The notes under the pieces were generated by a model. The model saw only the letters and a program-made list of their open reading frames with translations, did no database searches and was not told the DNA's origin. This document shows positions 8,359-16,717 of a DNA stretch of 44,562 nucleotides, piece by piece (the first letter of the stretch is position 1; each line of letters starts with the position of its first letter). Where the stretch lies: assembly GCA_020250175.1 (NCBI GenBank), contig JADCEN010000071.1, positions 1-44,562 of the forward strand, read 5' to 3'. A program made the translations under genes and the position numbers. Source of the stretch: Rhodobacter sp. (GTDB taxonomy: Bacteria; Pseudomonadota; Alphaproteobacteria; Rhodobacterales; Rhodobacteraceae).

Positions 8359-9342
8359 TCAGTCCGAGTAGATGTACTTTGCCACGTTCGGATCGGCGAT
8401 GTTGGCCTTGTCGATGATGGTAAAGCCGGTGCCGATGGAAACCGGGATCGAGTTGCCGGTCAGGTGCGCCACGGCCGAGACAACGCCGTAAAATCCGATT
8501 TCTGCCGGATGCTGGGCAATCGCCACATCGACAAGACCGGTGTTGATGTTGTCGACAATCGACGTCGGGGCATCAAAGGCCACCACCCTGATCACGCCGG
8601 ACTTGCCGGCCTGCTGCACGCCGTTCGCAGCCCCCAGCGCCGAGAACAGGTTGGCACCGAACACGCCCTTAAGGTCGGGTTCGCGGGCAAAGACGCCCTG
8701 CAGCTGCGAGGCGGCCTTGTTGGCGTCATTGTCGTTGAACTGGGTTTCCAGAACGGTGATGTTCGGGAATTCTTCGGCCATGGCCTGCTTGAAGCCGGCT
8801 TCGCGCTGATCGGTGGTCGAAATGCCCGGCTTCACGTTCGAGACAAAGACCTTGCCTTCGCCGCCGATGGCGGCGGCCAGGGCGCGCGCGGCAATCTTGC
8901 CGCCCAGCACGTTGTCCGATGCGATGTAGGACAGCGGGAAATCGGCATCCCCGGCACCGGTCTGGTACTGTCCGGTCCCGATGAAGGTATCGACGGTGAT
9001 CACCGGGATGCCCGCATCATGCGCCTTGCGCAGCGGCTCGATCAGCTGGGTGGTGTCGGTCGGCGCGATCAGGATGGCATCGGGGGCGCGGGCAATCACG
9101 GCATCAAGCACCGGCACCTGGGTGACGGGGTTGAAGTCCGGCGCACCCTGGAACACCAGCTCCACCCCCAGCGCGTCGGCGGCAGCCTGCGCGCCTTTCT
9201 GCATGGTGATGTAGAAGGCATCGGTGGTCAGACCCGGGATCAGCGCGATGGTCAGCTTGTCCTGCGCATGCGCAGCCCCAAGGCCCAGGGTCAGTGTCAG
9301 GGTCGCTGCCGCGGCAGCACCCAGAAGTGAACGGCGCTTCAT
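8359..9342 (-). CDS. Periplasmic sugar-binding protein of ABC importer
   Basis: 327 aa. A Sec signal peptide is clear: MKRR, then an Ala/Leu-rich core, with cleavage expected after AHA (residue 26). The mature part reads as a Peripla_BP_4/ribose-binding type I fold, with IALIPGLTTDAFY at the start and APTDTTQLIEPL in the first lobe. First gene of the leftward operon and preceded by a plausible promoter at 9417-9445. Ligand unknown; related proteins bind ribose, allose, fructose, xylitol and similar. The permease and ATPase follow immediately. Confidence 0.9.
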   Translation of the reverse strand: MKRRSLLGAAAAATLTLTLGLGAAHAQDKLTIALIPGLTTDAFYITMQKGAQAAADALGVELVFQGAPDFNPVTQVPVLDAVIARAPDAILIAPTDTTQLIEPLRKAHDAGIPVITVDTFIGTGQYQTGAGDADFPLSYIASDNVLGGKIAARALAAAIGGEGKVFVSNVKPGISTTDQREAGFKQAMAEEFPNITVLETQFNDNDANKAASQLQGVFAREPDLKGVFGANLFSALGAANGVQQAGKSGVIRVVAFDAPTSIVDNINTGLVDVAIAQHPAEIGFYGVVSAVAHLTGNSIPVSIGTGFTIIDKANIADPNVAKYIYSD

Positions 9343-9416
9343 GTCGTCTCCTCCCTATAAGACCGTCGCTCCGGCCGCTCCGGGCCGCTGGACCGATCTT
9401 GGTTATCCGTGCGCCA

Positions 9417-9445
9417 ACTACACGGCGCGGCGACCGCAGCGTCAA
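9417..9445 (-). promoter_or_regulatory. Candidate sigma-70 promoter for the sugar import operon
   Basis: On the minus strand TTGACG (9445-9440) is followed after exactly 17 bases by TGTAGT (9422-9417), about 75 bases before the binding-protein ATG. Both hexamers are close to the consensus for housekeeping sigma factors. A palindromic A/T-rich site sits just upstream, where an activator would bind. Confidence 0.55.
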
Positions 9446-9447
9446 GA

Positions 9448-9472
9448 GAAATTCTTTGCAGAAACAGATTTC
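9448..9472. promoter_or_regulatory. Putative SorC-family operator (import operon)
   Basis: GAAAT at 9448-9452 and ATTTC at 9468-9472 form an inverted repeat around TTGCAGAAA. The core TTTCTGCAA (minus strand) recurs exactly at 10468-10476 beside the regulator's own gene. It lies directly upstream of the candidate -35 box. Assignment to the adjacent SorC regulator is inferred. Confidence 0.4.
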
Positions 9473-10432
9473 CTAGAATGGGCGGCCGTCGGGGCGGGTC
9501 CGGTCCAGGATCGCCTCTGCCGTTTGCACATCGGTCACCAGCGCGCTGATCAGATCCGCACGCGCCGCAGCGGCAATGGCCCCGGCCTTGGTTTCGCCCA
9601 GTGCGACACCGATGCACAGCCGCGCGCGGCGCAGTTGCGCCGGAGAGACCGCGATCATCCGCTCTTCCCCGTCCCAGGGAACAAGGGCACCGGCGGCATT
9701 GAAGTAATGGCGGATGACGTCGCCTGCGGCATCGACCAGGGATTGCTCATTGGCCGTCGCCACACTGGCTTCGGGCGGGTTCAGCGCATGCGGCAGACCG
9801 ACGCCGACGATGGCGACATCGATCCGGTCCCACAGCGCCACCGAATGCCGGATTGCCGGGTCCGACAGGAAGATCGGCCGCGCCTGGGCAGAGGGCAGAT
9901 AGGGCGCATGGATGAAATGCGGCGTGCCGCCGGTCTGCCCGGCCGCAATCCGCACGAATTCGTTGATCTGGAAATGCGGGGCCTGCTGCTGCATCCCCCC
10001 CGTAGCAGGCACCACGATGACACCCGGCATCTGCGGCAGCCCGGCTTCCAGAACACCGCGCACCGTCCGGCCCCAGCCCAGCGCCAGGACAGATTGCGGC
10101 CCCAGTGATTCGGCGCGCAGAATGGCCCCCAGAGGGGCCGCAAGGGTCAGGGGGCTGCTGCCGGCCGGGCTGTCGATCACCGAAACCCGCCGCAGCCCCA
10201 GCCGTTCGGCAAGCTGACGGCCCAGGGTATCGGGCGCCACCAGATCGCGCACCTCGATCCGCACGATCCCTTCGGCCCGCGCGCGCTGCAACAGCCGCGA
10301 GATCGTCGCCGTCGAAAGACCAAGCTGCCGCGCGATCTGGACTTGCGGCAGGTCGGCTTCATAATGCAGCCTGGCAATGGTGTGCAGCATTGCCCGCGTT
10401 TCGCGGCTTTCGGGCGACGCGGCCGGGGGCAC
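9473..10432 (-). CDS. SorC/DeoR-type sugar-responsive transcriptional regulator
   Basis: 319 aa. An N-terminal helix-turn-helix is seen in QVQIARQLGLSTATISRLL (about 30-48) followed by RAEGIVRI. The rest is the SorC sugar-binding domain (about 65-319), which has a NagB/RpiA-like fold and senses phosphorylated sugars. The called start is GTG at 10432; an ATG at 10390 would still keep the HTH, and neither has a strong ribosome binding site. It lies between the two divergent sugar operons and probably controls both. Confidence 0.85.
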   Translation of the reverse strand: MPPAASPESRETRAMLHTIARLHYEADLPQVQIARQLGLSTATISRLLQRARAEGIVRIEVRDLVAPDTLGRQLAERLGLRRVSVIDSPAGSSPLTLAAPLGAILRAESLGPQSVLALGWGRTVRGVLEAGLPQMPGVIVVPATGGMQQQAPHFQINEFVRIAAGQTGGTPHFIHAPYLPSAQARPIFLSDPAIRHSVALWDRIDVAIVGVGLPHALNPPEASVATANEQSLVDAAGDVIRHYFNAAGALVPWDGEERMIAVSPAQLRRARLCIGVALGETKAGAIAAAARADLISALVTDVQTAEAILDRTRPDGRPF

Positions 10433-10457
10433 ATCCGGGGGGCCGGAAACGGACAGA

Positions 10458-10476
10458 TTGCAATTCCTTTCTGCAA
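10458..10476. promoter_or_regulatory. Putative SorC-family operator (regulator/aldolase side)
   Basis: TTGCA (10458-10462) and TGCAA (10472-10476) form an inverted repeat in the 163-base gap between the regulator and the rightward operon. It contains TTTCTGCAA, also present in the import promoter region at 9455-9463 (minus strand). It could serve autoregulation and the rightward operon together. Confidence 0.4.
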
Positions 10477-10595
10477 CGTGTTACAGACTGTCCCACTATA
10501 TGGCGCAATCGCGGCCCTGTGGCAATCAGCATGTGCCACGGGCCGCTGCGCCCCACAGGACACGCCGCAGGGCGGTCAGGCAGAAGGAACGGCCG

Positions 10596-11498
10596 ATGAC
10601 CCGGATGACGACGGCGGAACGGCGCGGCTACCAGCAGATCTGCGGCGGGGACGGGGCGATGATGGTCATCGCCTGCGACCAGCGCGGCGGCATGCGCAGC
10701 CTTCTGGCCGCGACCCCCGAAGAGCAGGCCGCAATCGGCAACGATGTTCTGGGACTGACCAAGATGGACATTGCCCGGTACCTTGCCTGCCATGCCACCG
10801 CCGTTCTGGTGGACCCGCTGTGTGCCGTGCCGCAGATCATCGATGACGGTGTCTTGCACCGCGACACCGCGCTGTTGATCGGGCTCGATGCCTCGGGGTG
10901 GGACAGCTCGCCCGAAGGGTACCGCATTTCCACCCTGGTTCCGGGCATCTCGGCCCGCCGCGTGCGCGACCTGGGCGGCACCGGGGCCAAGATCATGGTC
11001 TATCTGCGCTCTGACACCGCCGCCGCAAACCTTGCCAATATCACCACCCTGCAGGATGTCATTGCCGATTTCGCCGCCGAGAACCTGCTGCTGGTCGTCG
11101 AATTCCTGACCTATGCGCTGGAGGGCGAAGACAAGGCCGCTTATGCCCAAAAGCTGCCCGGCCTGATCGAGGGCGGATCGCGCATCTGCCTTGATCTGGG
11201 CGCGAAGGTCCTGAAGATTCCCTTCCCCGGTACGGCCCGGGCCTGCGCCAACATCACCGCCATGGCAGGCGGCGTGCCCTGGGCAGTGCTGTCCGCCGGG
11301 GTCGATCACGCGACCTTTCTTGGTCAGGTGGAAACCTCGATGGCCAACGGTGCCTCGGGCGTGATCGCCGGGCGGTCCCTGTGGAAGGACTGCATCTCGC
11401 TTGACCGCGCGGTCACCAAGGCCCGCCTCGAACAGGTTGCCGTGCCGCGCCTGCGCGAGATCCAGGCCGTGATCGCCCGGCACATGCCGCGCCGCTGA
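10596..11498 (+). CDS. Class I aldolase of the LacD/YihT family
   Basis: 300 aa from ATG 10596, preceded by AGAAGGAA at a good distance; earlier in-frame codons run back into the regulator gene. LacD cleaves tagatose 1,6-bisphosphate and YihT cleaves 6-deoxy-6-sulfofructose 1-phosphate. Visible blocks are MMVIACDQRGGMR (22-34), the probable Schiff-base lysine K207 in GAKVLKIPFP, and PWAVLSAGVD then NGASGVIAGRSLW (228-263), which resemble YihT closely. First gene of the rightward operon; two bases separate it from the ROK kinase gene. Product presumably a triose phosphate pair; substrate not established. Confidence 0.82.
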   Translation: MTRMTTAERRGYQQICGGDGAMMVIACDQRGGMRSLLAATPEEQAAIGNDVLGLTKMDIARYLACHATAVLVDPLCAVPQIIDDGVLHRDTALLIGLDASGWDSSPEGYRISTLVPGISARRVRDLGGTGAKIMVYLRSDTAAANLANITTLQDVIADFAAENLLLVVEFLTYALEGEDKAAYAQKLPGLIEGGSRICLDLGAKVLKIPFPGTARACANITAMAGGVPWAVLSAGVDHATFLGQVETSMANGASGVIAGRSLWKDCISLDRAVTKARLEQVAVPRLREIQAVIARHMPRR

Positions 11499-11500
11499 CC

Positions 11501-12889
11501 ATGCCAGCCGCGCAGGCCATTGGCATCGACATCGGCGGCACGCATATCCGCGCCGCCTGCGTGGCGCAGGATGGCACGATCCTGGCCCGCGCCACAGCCC
11601 CCAGTTCGCCCGATGCGCAAGCCGTACTGGCCACCTGCCTGACGCTGGTGGCGCAGGTTCGCAGCCCGCAGGTGCAGGCCATCGGCATCGGTGTTCCGGG
11701 CCAGGTCCATGTCGCCCGCCGCAAGGTGCTGTCGGGCGGCTATGTCGACCTGTCCGCCCTGCCCTTCGCCGAAAGCATCGAAACGGCCACCGGCCTGCCG
11801 GTGGGCATCGACAATGACGCAACCATGGCCCTTGTGGGCGAGGCCGCCTGCGGGGCCGCGCGGGGCCGGACCCATGTGGTGATGCTGACCATCGGCACGG
11901 GCATCGGCGGCGCGATCCTGAGCGGGGGTCAGGTCCTGCGGGGGCGCGGGGCCGCCGGTCAGCTGGGCCACCTGACGGTGGACCCAGAGGGCCGCCCTTG
12001 TGTCTGCGGCAGGACAGGCTGCGTCGAAACCGTCAGTTCCGGCACGGCCTTTGCCACCCACCTGGCCGAAGCGGGCCTGCCCGCCGCCACCCGCATCGAA
12101 GACCTGCTGGCCCGCAGTGACGCCTCTGCCCTGACGGTCCTGTCTGCCTGGGCCCGCCCGTTGCGCGCCGCCATCGACACGCTGATCGCCGCCTGCAACC
12201 CGGATATTGTGCTGCTGGGTGGCGGGGCCGGGGCGGCCGCCGCCGCCGCCCTTGCCCGCTTTCCCGCGGCCCCGTCCTGGTTTCAGGCCGACATCGCGCC
12301 CGCGCAGCTGGGCAATGATGCGGGCGTGATCGGGGCGGCTTTGTCCGCCCTGCCAAAGCCGCGCCGCGCCGTGCTGGTCAACGGCGTGCCGGCCAGCGGC
12401 AAAAGCGGTGTCGCGCGGGCGCTGGCGCGGGCCACCGGCTGGCCCGTTCTGACGCTTGACACCGTCAAGGCCCCGTTCCTGGCCGCGCTTGCCCCCGCAG
12501 ACCGCAGCCTGAACCGCACCCTTGGCCGCGCCAGCTATGCCGCGATCTTCGACATGATCGCCGAAACCGCCCCCGGCAGCACGGTCATCATCGACGCCTG
12601 GTTCGGCTTTCAGCCGCCCGAGGTTCTGGGGGCCGGTCTGATCCGCGCCGGCATCGGCCCGACGGTGGAACTGTGGTGCCAGGCCCCGCCGGAAACCATC
12701 GGCGCGCGGTATGCGGCGCGGGTCGGCTCCCGCCCGGCCGGGCATCCGGGGCTGGATTATGTGCCCGAACTCATCGCCCTTGCCGCCCGCGCCGAACCGA
12801 CCGGCCGCGGCCCGCGCCACGATGTCGACACCACCCGCCCGCCGGATGGTGCCGCCCTTGCCGAATGGGTCGCCGCCCATTTGCATTGA
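11501..12889 (+). CDS. ROK-family sugar kinase fused to a P-loop kinase domain
   Basis: 462 aa with two kinase modules. Residues 1-285 are a ROK kinase: IGIDIGGTH (7-15) for ATP, catalytic D106 in GIDNDA, and the ROK zinc site H157 with C167, C169 and C174 (CVCGRTGC). Residues about 287-462 are a separate P-loop kinase-like domain with Walker A GVPASGKSG (295-303) and a likely second acidic site in TVIIDAWFG. ROK kinases are normally about 300 aa and end where the first module ends. The fusion could do two sequential phosphorylations, matching the bisphosphate aldolase encoded just before, but this is inference. No frameshift is visible at the junction. Confidence 0.85.
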   Translation: MPAAQAIGIDIGGTHIRAACVAQDGTILARATAPSSPDAQAVLATCLTLVAQVRSPQVQAIGIGVPGQVHVARRKVLSGGYVDLSALPFAESIETATGLPVGIDNDATMALVGEAACGAARGRTHVVMLTIGTGIGGAILSGGQVLRGRGAAGQLGHLTVDPEGRPCVCGRTGCVETVSSGTAFATHLAEAGLPAATRIEDLLARSDASALTVLSAWARPLRAAIDTLIAACNPDIVLLGGGAGAAAAAALARFPAAPSWFQADIAPAQLGNDAGVIGAALSALPKPRRAVLVNGVPASGKSGVARALARATGWPVLTLDTVKAPFLAALAPADRSLNRTLGRASYAAIFDMIAETAPGSTVIIDAWFGFQPPEVLGAGLIRAGIGPTVELWCQAPPETIGARYAARVGSRPAGHPGLDYVPELIALAARAEPTGRGPRHDVDTTRPPDGAALAEWVAAHLH

Positions 12890-12944
12890 CGCCCCGCCGC
12901 GCCGCCACTACCGATTTGATCCGATGTCGACAGGAGAGTTGCCG

Positions 12945-13769
12945 ATGAAAGCCGCCCGGATGAACCGCCTTTTTGCGCCTTCGGGCAATTGCTTTGACGT
13001 GGCCATCGACCACGGCATGTTCAATGAAGGGTCTTTCCTCGGCGGGATCGAGAACATGACAAAGGCGATCCACACCATCGCCGCCGCCGCCCCGGACGCC
13101 ATCCAGCTTCCCCCCGGCACCGCCCCCATCCTGCAATCCATCCCCGGAAAGACCCGGCCTGCCCTGGTTCTGCGCACCGACATCGCCAATGTCTACGGCA
13201 CCCCGCTGCCGCGCGCGCTGTTTTCCGAGGTGATCGACCGCCCCGTCGATCAGGCGCTGGCGCTGGATGCCGCCTGCGTCGTGGTCAACCTGCTGCTGCT
13301 GCCCGACCAGCCCGAGGTCTACCGCGCCTGCATCCGCAATGTGAACGCGCTGAAGCGGGAATGCGAGGTCATGGGCATGCCGCTGATGGTCGAACCCCTG
13401 GTCATGCAGGACAATGCCAGGGGCGGCTACATGGTGGATGGCAACATCGATTTGATCCTGCCGCTGGTGCGCCAGGCCGCCGAACTGGGGGCCGATATCA
13501 TCAAGGCCGATCCCACAACCCATGTGCAGGACTATCACCGCGTGATCGAGGTGGCCCAGGGCGCGCCGGTTCTGGTGCGCGGCGGCGGGCGCGTGAGTGA
13601 CGCCGAAATCCTGACCCGCACCGCCGATCTGATGACCCAGGGCGCGCGCGGCATCGTCTATGGCCGCAACGTCATCCAGCACCCGAACCCCGGCGGCATG
13701 ACGCGCGCGCTGATGGCCGTGGTGCATGACCGCACAAGCCCGGAAGCGGCGCTGAAACACCTGATCTGA
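12945..13769 (+). CDS. FbaB/LsrF-like class I aldolase (DeoC superfamily)
   Basis: 274 aa from ATG 12945, chosen because AGGAGAG lies seven bases upstream; an earlier in-frame ATG at 12924 would place that site inside the gene. N-terminal DVAIDHGMFNE (18-28) and the expected Schiff-base lysine K187 in ADIIKADPT, then VRGGGR and GIVYGRNVIQ phosphate-binding loops. The family includes archaeal-type fructose-bisphosphate aldolase and LsrF, a thiolase of autoinducer-2 degradation. It is the second class I aldolase-like enzyme of the operon. The gap to the next gene is only seven bases. Confidence 0.82.
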   Translation: MKAARMNRLFAPSGNCFDVAIDHGMFNEGSFLGGIENMTKAIHTIAAAAPDAIQLPPGTAPILQSIPGKTRPALVLRTDIANVYGTPLPRALFSEVIDRPVDQALALDAACVVVNLLLLPDQPEVYRACIRNVNALKRECEVMGMPLMVEPLVMQDNARGGYMVDGNIDLILPLVRQAAELGADIIKADPTTHVQDYHRVIEVAQGAPVLVRGGGRVSDAEILTRTADLMTQGARGIVYGRNVIQHPNPGGMTRALMAVVHDRTSPEAALKHLI

Positions 13770-13776
13770 GGGCGCG

Positions 13777-14925
13777 ATGAAAGAGATCCGCTTCGGCATC
13801 ATCGGATGCGGCCTGATGGGCCGCGAATTCGCCAGCGCCGCCGCGCGCTGGCTGCACCTGACGGCCATGCGCGCCCGCCCCAGGATCGTGGCCGTCTGCG
13901 ACACGAACCAAAGCCTGATGGACTGGTTCACCGCCAACCTTGGCCCGGTGCAGACCGCCACCGATTACCGCGACCTGCTGGCCAACCCGGATGTCGAGGC
14001 AATCTATTGCGCCGTCCCGCATGTGCTGCATGCCGAACTTTACCCCGCGATCCTGGCCGCAGGAAAGCATCTGCTGGGGGAAAAACCCTTTGGCATGGAT
14101 GCCGCCCAGAATGCCGCGATCATGGCAGCCGTTGCCGCCCGCCCCGATCTGCTGGTGCGCTGTTCCTCCGAAATGCCCTTCTACCCCGGCGCGCAGAAGG
14201 TCATTGATCTTGCCCGCTCGGGCGCGATCGGCCCGATCCTGGAGGTCGAGGCAAGCTTTCTGCATTCTTCCGACATCAATCCGGGCAAACCGCTCAACTG
14301 GAAGCGCATGGCGAAGGTGAACGGCGACTACGGCTGCATGGGCGATCTGGGCATGCATGTGCTGCATGTGCCGCTGCGCCTGGGCTGGAAGCCGTCGCAT
14401 GTCAGCGCCAGCCTGGTGAAGCGTGTCCGCACCCGGCCCGATGGCAAGGGCGGCACCCTGCCCTGCGACACTTGGGACAATGCCACGATCACCGCGACCG
14501 TACCCCATGCGTCGGGCGATTTCCCGATGGTCCTGAAAACCTGGCGCATCGCACCCGGCGAGGCCAATACCTGGAGCCTGCGCATCCTTGGGATGACCGG
14601 CAGCGCCAGCTTTTCCACCAAATCGCCCCGGCAGTGGCAATTCATGACCTATACCCCCGGCGGCAGCCAGACCTGGCAGACCGAAGACCTGGGCTATACC
14701 CCCCTCTTCCCCGGCATCACGGGGGGCATTTTCGAATTCGGCTTCACCGATGCGATCCAGCAGATGTGGGCGGCCTTCGTGGACGAACTGGCGGGCGGCG
14801 ATGCCCGGGGGTTCCCCTGTGCCACACCGCAGGAAGCGGCAGATCATCATGCGGTGCTTACCGCGGCGTTGACGGCAGGCATGGAAAACCGGATCGTGGG
14901 CGTCAGCTATCCGGGTAGGTCATGA
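13777..14925 (+). CDS. Gfo/Idh/MocA family oxidoreductase (second copy)
   Basis: 382 aa. FGIIGCGLMG (6-15) is the dinucleotide-binding Gly motif, and GEKPFG near 102-107 is the family EKP signature. The C-terminal substrate domain follows and includes HxxD-like sequence around GDLGMHVLHVP. It diverges strongly from the copy at 2823-3899, so it is a paralogous function, not a duplication. The last four bases overlap the lyxose-isomerase-like gene (ATGA), showing coupled translation. NAD(P)-dependent oxidation of a sugar or polyol is the family role; substrate unknown. Confidence 0.87.
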   Translation: MKEIRFGIIGCGLMGREFASAAARWLHLTAMRARPRIVAVCDTNQSLMDWFTANLGPVQTATDYRDLLANPDVEAIYCAVPHVLHAELYPAILAAGKHLLGEKPFGMDAAQNAAIMAAVAARPDLLVRCSSEMPFYPGAQKVIDLARSGAIGPILEVEASFLHSSDINPGKPLNWKRMAKVNGDYGCMGDLGMHVLHVPLRLGWKPSHVSASLVKRVRTRPDGKGGTLPCDTWDNATITATVPHASGDFPMVLKTWRIAPGEANTWSLRILGMTGSASFSTKSPRQWQFMTYTPGGSQTWQTEDLGYTPLFPGITGGIFEFGFTDAIQQMWAAFVDELAGGDARGFPCATPQEAADHHAVLTAALTAGMENRIVGVSYPGRS

Positions 14926-15581
14926 AACGCTCACAGATCAACGCCGCCCTGCGGCAAGCCCTCGCGCTATGTGCCGAATACCGCTTTGCCCTGCCGGGCT
15001 GGGCGGGCTGGACATTGGCAGATCACCGCGCCAACCCGGACCAGTCGCGGTTTCTGACCGTCCGGCAGATCGGCTGGGACGTGACCGATTTTGGCTCGGG
15101 CGATTTTGCCCGCCGGGGTCTGACGCTGCTTTGTATCCGCAACGGCATCCAGGGCGATCCGGCGGAACGGCCCTATGCCGAAAAGCTGCTGATCGTCGGC
15201 GAAGACCAGGAAACCCCGTTCCATTGCCACAAGGTCAAGCTGGAAGACATCATCGTGCGTGGCGGCGGCACGCTGATGGTGGAGTTTACCCGCGACGGCT
15301 CGCTGCCGCTGGGCCCCTGGGACCCTCGCATCGACGGCCGCGCGGTGGACCCGTTCGGCGGGCCGATTGAGGTCACACCGGGTGCGTCCATCACCATACC
15401 GCGCGGCCTTCAGCACCGGTTCTGGGGCAAGGCGGGCAGCGGCACCGTCTTTGCTGCCGAAGTCAGCCAGTGCAATGACGACCGTGCCGACAACTTCTTT
15501 CTGGAACCGCTGGGCCGGTTTTCAACCGTCGAGGAAGACGAGCCGGTGCTACTGCCCCTGTGGAACGAGGTCGCGCCATGA
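14922..15581 (+). CDS. D-lyxose ketol-isomerase-like cupin
   Basis: 219 aa, matching the D-lyxose isomerase family, which interconverts D-lyxose/D-xylulose and D-mannose/D-fructose with a divalent metal. The cupin metal site is visible: H101 and H103 in FHCHKVKLEDI, E108, and H165 in GLQHRFWG. The distinctive VRGGG follows the first motif. ATG overlaps the upstream stop and GGGTAGG lies just before it. Coupled to sugar kinases and aldolases, it probably makes the ketose that the kinases phosphorylate. Confidence 0.82.
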   Translation: MKRSQINAALRQALALCAEYRFALPGWAGWTLADHRANPDQSRFLTVRQIGWDVTDFGSGDFARRGLTLLCIRNGIQGDPAERPYAEKLLIVGEDQETPFHCHKVKLEDIIVRGGGTLMVEFTRDGSLPLGPWDPRIDGRAVDPFGGPIEVTPGASITIPRGLQHRFWGKAGSGTVFAAEVSQCNDDRADNFFLEPLGRFSTVEEDEPVLLPLWNEVAP

Positions 15582-15597
15582 CCGGGCGGCAGGCAGG

Positions 15598-16575
15598 ATG
15601 ACCGCGCGGCGGGGCATCGCCTGCGCAGGCAACTGGATTGTGGACATCGTCCACAGCATCGACGGCTGGCCGCGCAAAAGCGATCTGGTGCACATCCGGG
15701 CGGAAACCACCGGTGTGGGCGGCGGTGCGGCGAATGTGGCGCTGGATCTGGCTGCCTTTGCCACCGGCCTGCCGATTGTTCCGGTTGGCCTGGTGGGCAG
15801 AGACCTGCACGGCCAGACCGTTCTGACAGCTCTTGCCGGGGCGGGTCTGCCGACCCGTCATATGGCCGTGACCGACGCCGCGCTGACTGCCCACACCCAT
15901 GTGATGACCGTGCCGGGCGACAGCCGGACTTTCTTTTATTACCCAGGAACCAATGACTTGCTGGCAGAAGCGCATGTGCCGGTTGAAGTCCTTGCCGCAC
16001 AGGGGATCAAGCTGTTCTACCTTGGCTATCTGAACCTGATGGGCGAAATGGACCGGGTCGGGGCCGATGGTACAACCCCGGCCTCGCATGTGCTGCGCCG
16101 CGCCCGCGCCGCCGGGATGGTAACTTGCGTCGATCTCGTCTCTGCCGACACGCCCGAATTCCGGCAAACGGTGGAAGCCGCCCTGCCGCAGATCGATTAC
16201 CTGTTCCTGAACGAGGTCGAGGCGCAGCGCGCCACCGGATGCCCCGTGACCGGCCCGCAGGACCGTGACGGGATGTTGCGTGCCGCCCGCCAGCTTCAGG
16301 CGCGCGGGGCCGAAACGGTGATCCTCCATACCGAACGCCTGTCGCTGTGGCTGGGCGACCGCCCGCTTTGGGCCGACAGCACCCGCATGGACCCGGCCGG
16401 GATTGTCAGCCCGGTCGGCGCGGGCGATGCCTTCTGCGCCGGTTGCCTTTACGGCATCCACGAAGGCTGGACTGTGGACCGCTGCCTGCACCTGGCCCAC
16501 TGCGCCGCCGCCGCGGCCCTGCGCGGGGCAACGGCAACCGATGGGATACCGGCGCTGGGGGTGTTGCTGGGGTAG
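15598..16575 (+). CDS. PfkB-family carbohydrate kinase (rightward operon)
   Basis: 325 aa from ATG 15598, 16 bases after the isomerase stop with AGGCAGG upstream. Ribokinase fold: N-terminal GNWIVDIVHSIDGWP, substrate-loop GVGGGAANVALDLA (39-52) and the C-terminal SPVGAGDAF with the catalytic Asp near 275. It ends the rightward operon. Its 3' half is duplicated twice downstream as broken fragments (18852-19319 and 20736-20797), though this copy looks intact. Distinct in sequence from the PfkB protein at 5128-6081, so the locus may run two kinase steps. Substrate not deducible. Confidence 0.85.
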   Translation: MTARRGIACAGNWIVDIVHSIDGWPRKSDLVHIRAETTGVGGGAANVALDLAAFATGLPIVPVGLVGRDLHGQTVLTALAGAGLPTRHMAVTDAALTAHTHVMTVPGDSRTFFYYPGTNDLLAEAHVPVEVLAAQGIKLFYLGYLNLMGEMDRVGADGTTPASHVLRRARAAGMVTCVDLVSADTPEFRQTVEAALPQIDYLFLNEVEAQRATGCPVTGPQDRDGMLRAARQLQARGAETVILHTERLSLWLGDRPLWADSTRMDPAGIVSPVGAGDAFCAGCLYGIHEGWTVDRCLHLAHCAAAAALRGATATDGIPALGVLLG

Positions 16576-16717
16576 GCGAAGGCCTGCGCGACCGCATCTT
16601 GCACCGACAGGTTTCTATCGGGCTGCACCATGAGCCATTTCACAACCTTGCCTATTGCCCTGCCCTGGGAAAATCAGCCGATCATCCCGTTTCCGCCTGG
16701 TGTCTGATTCCAGGCAG

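Noticed and set aside
7030-9330. 766-codon open frame on the plus strand
   Set aside because: Antisense to the ABC importer genes, low-complexity composition and no binding site.
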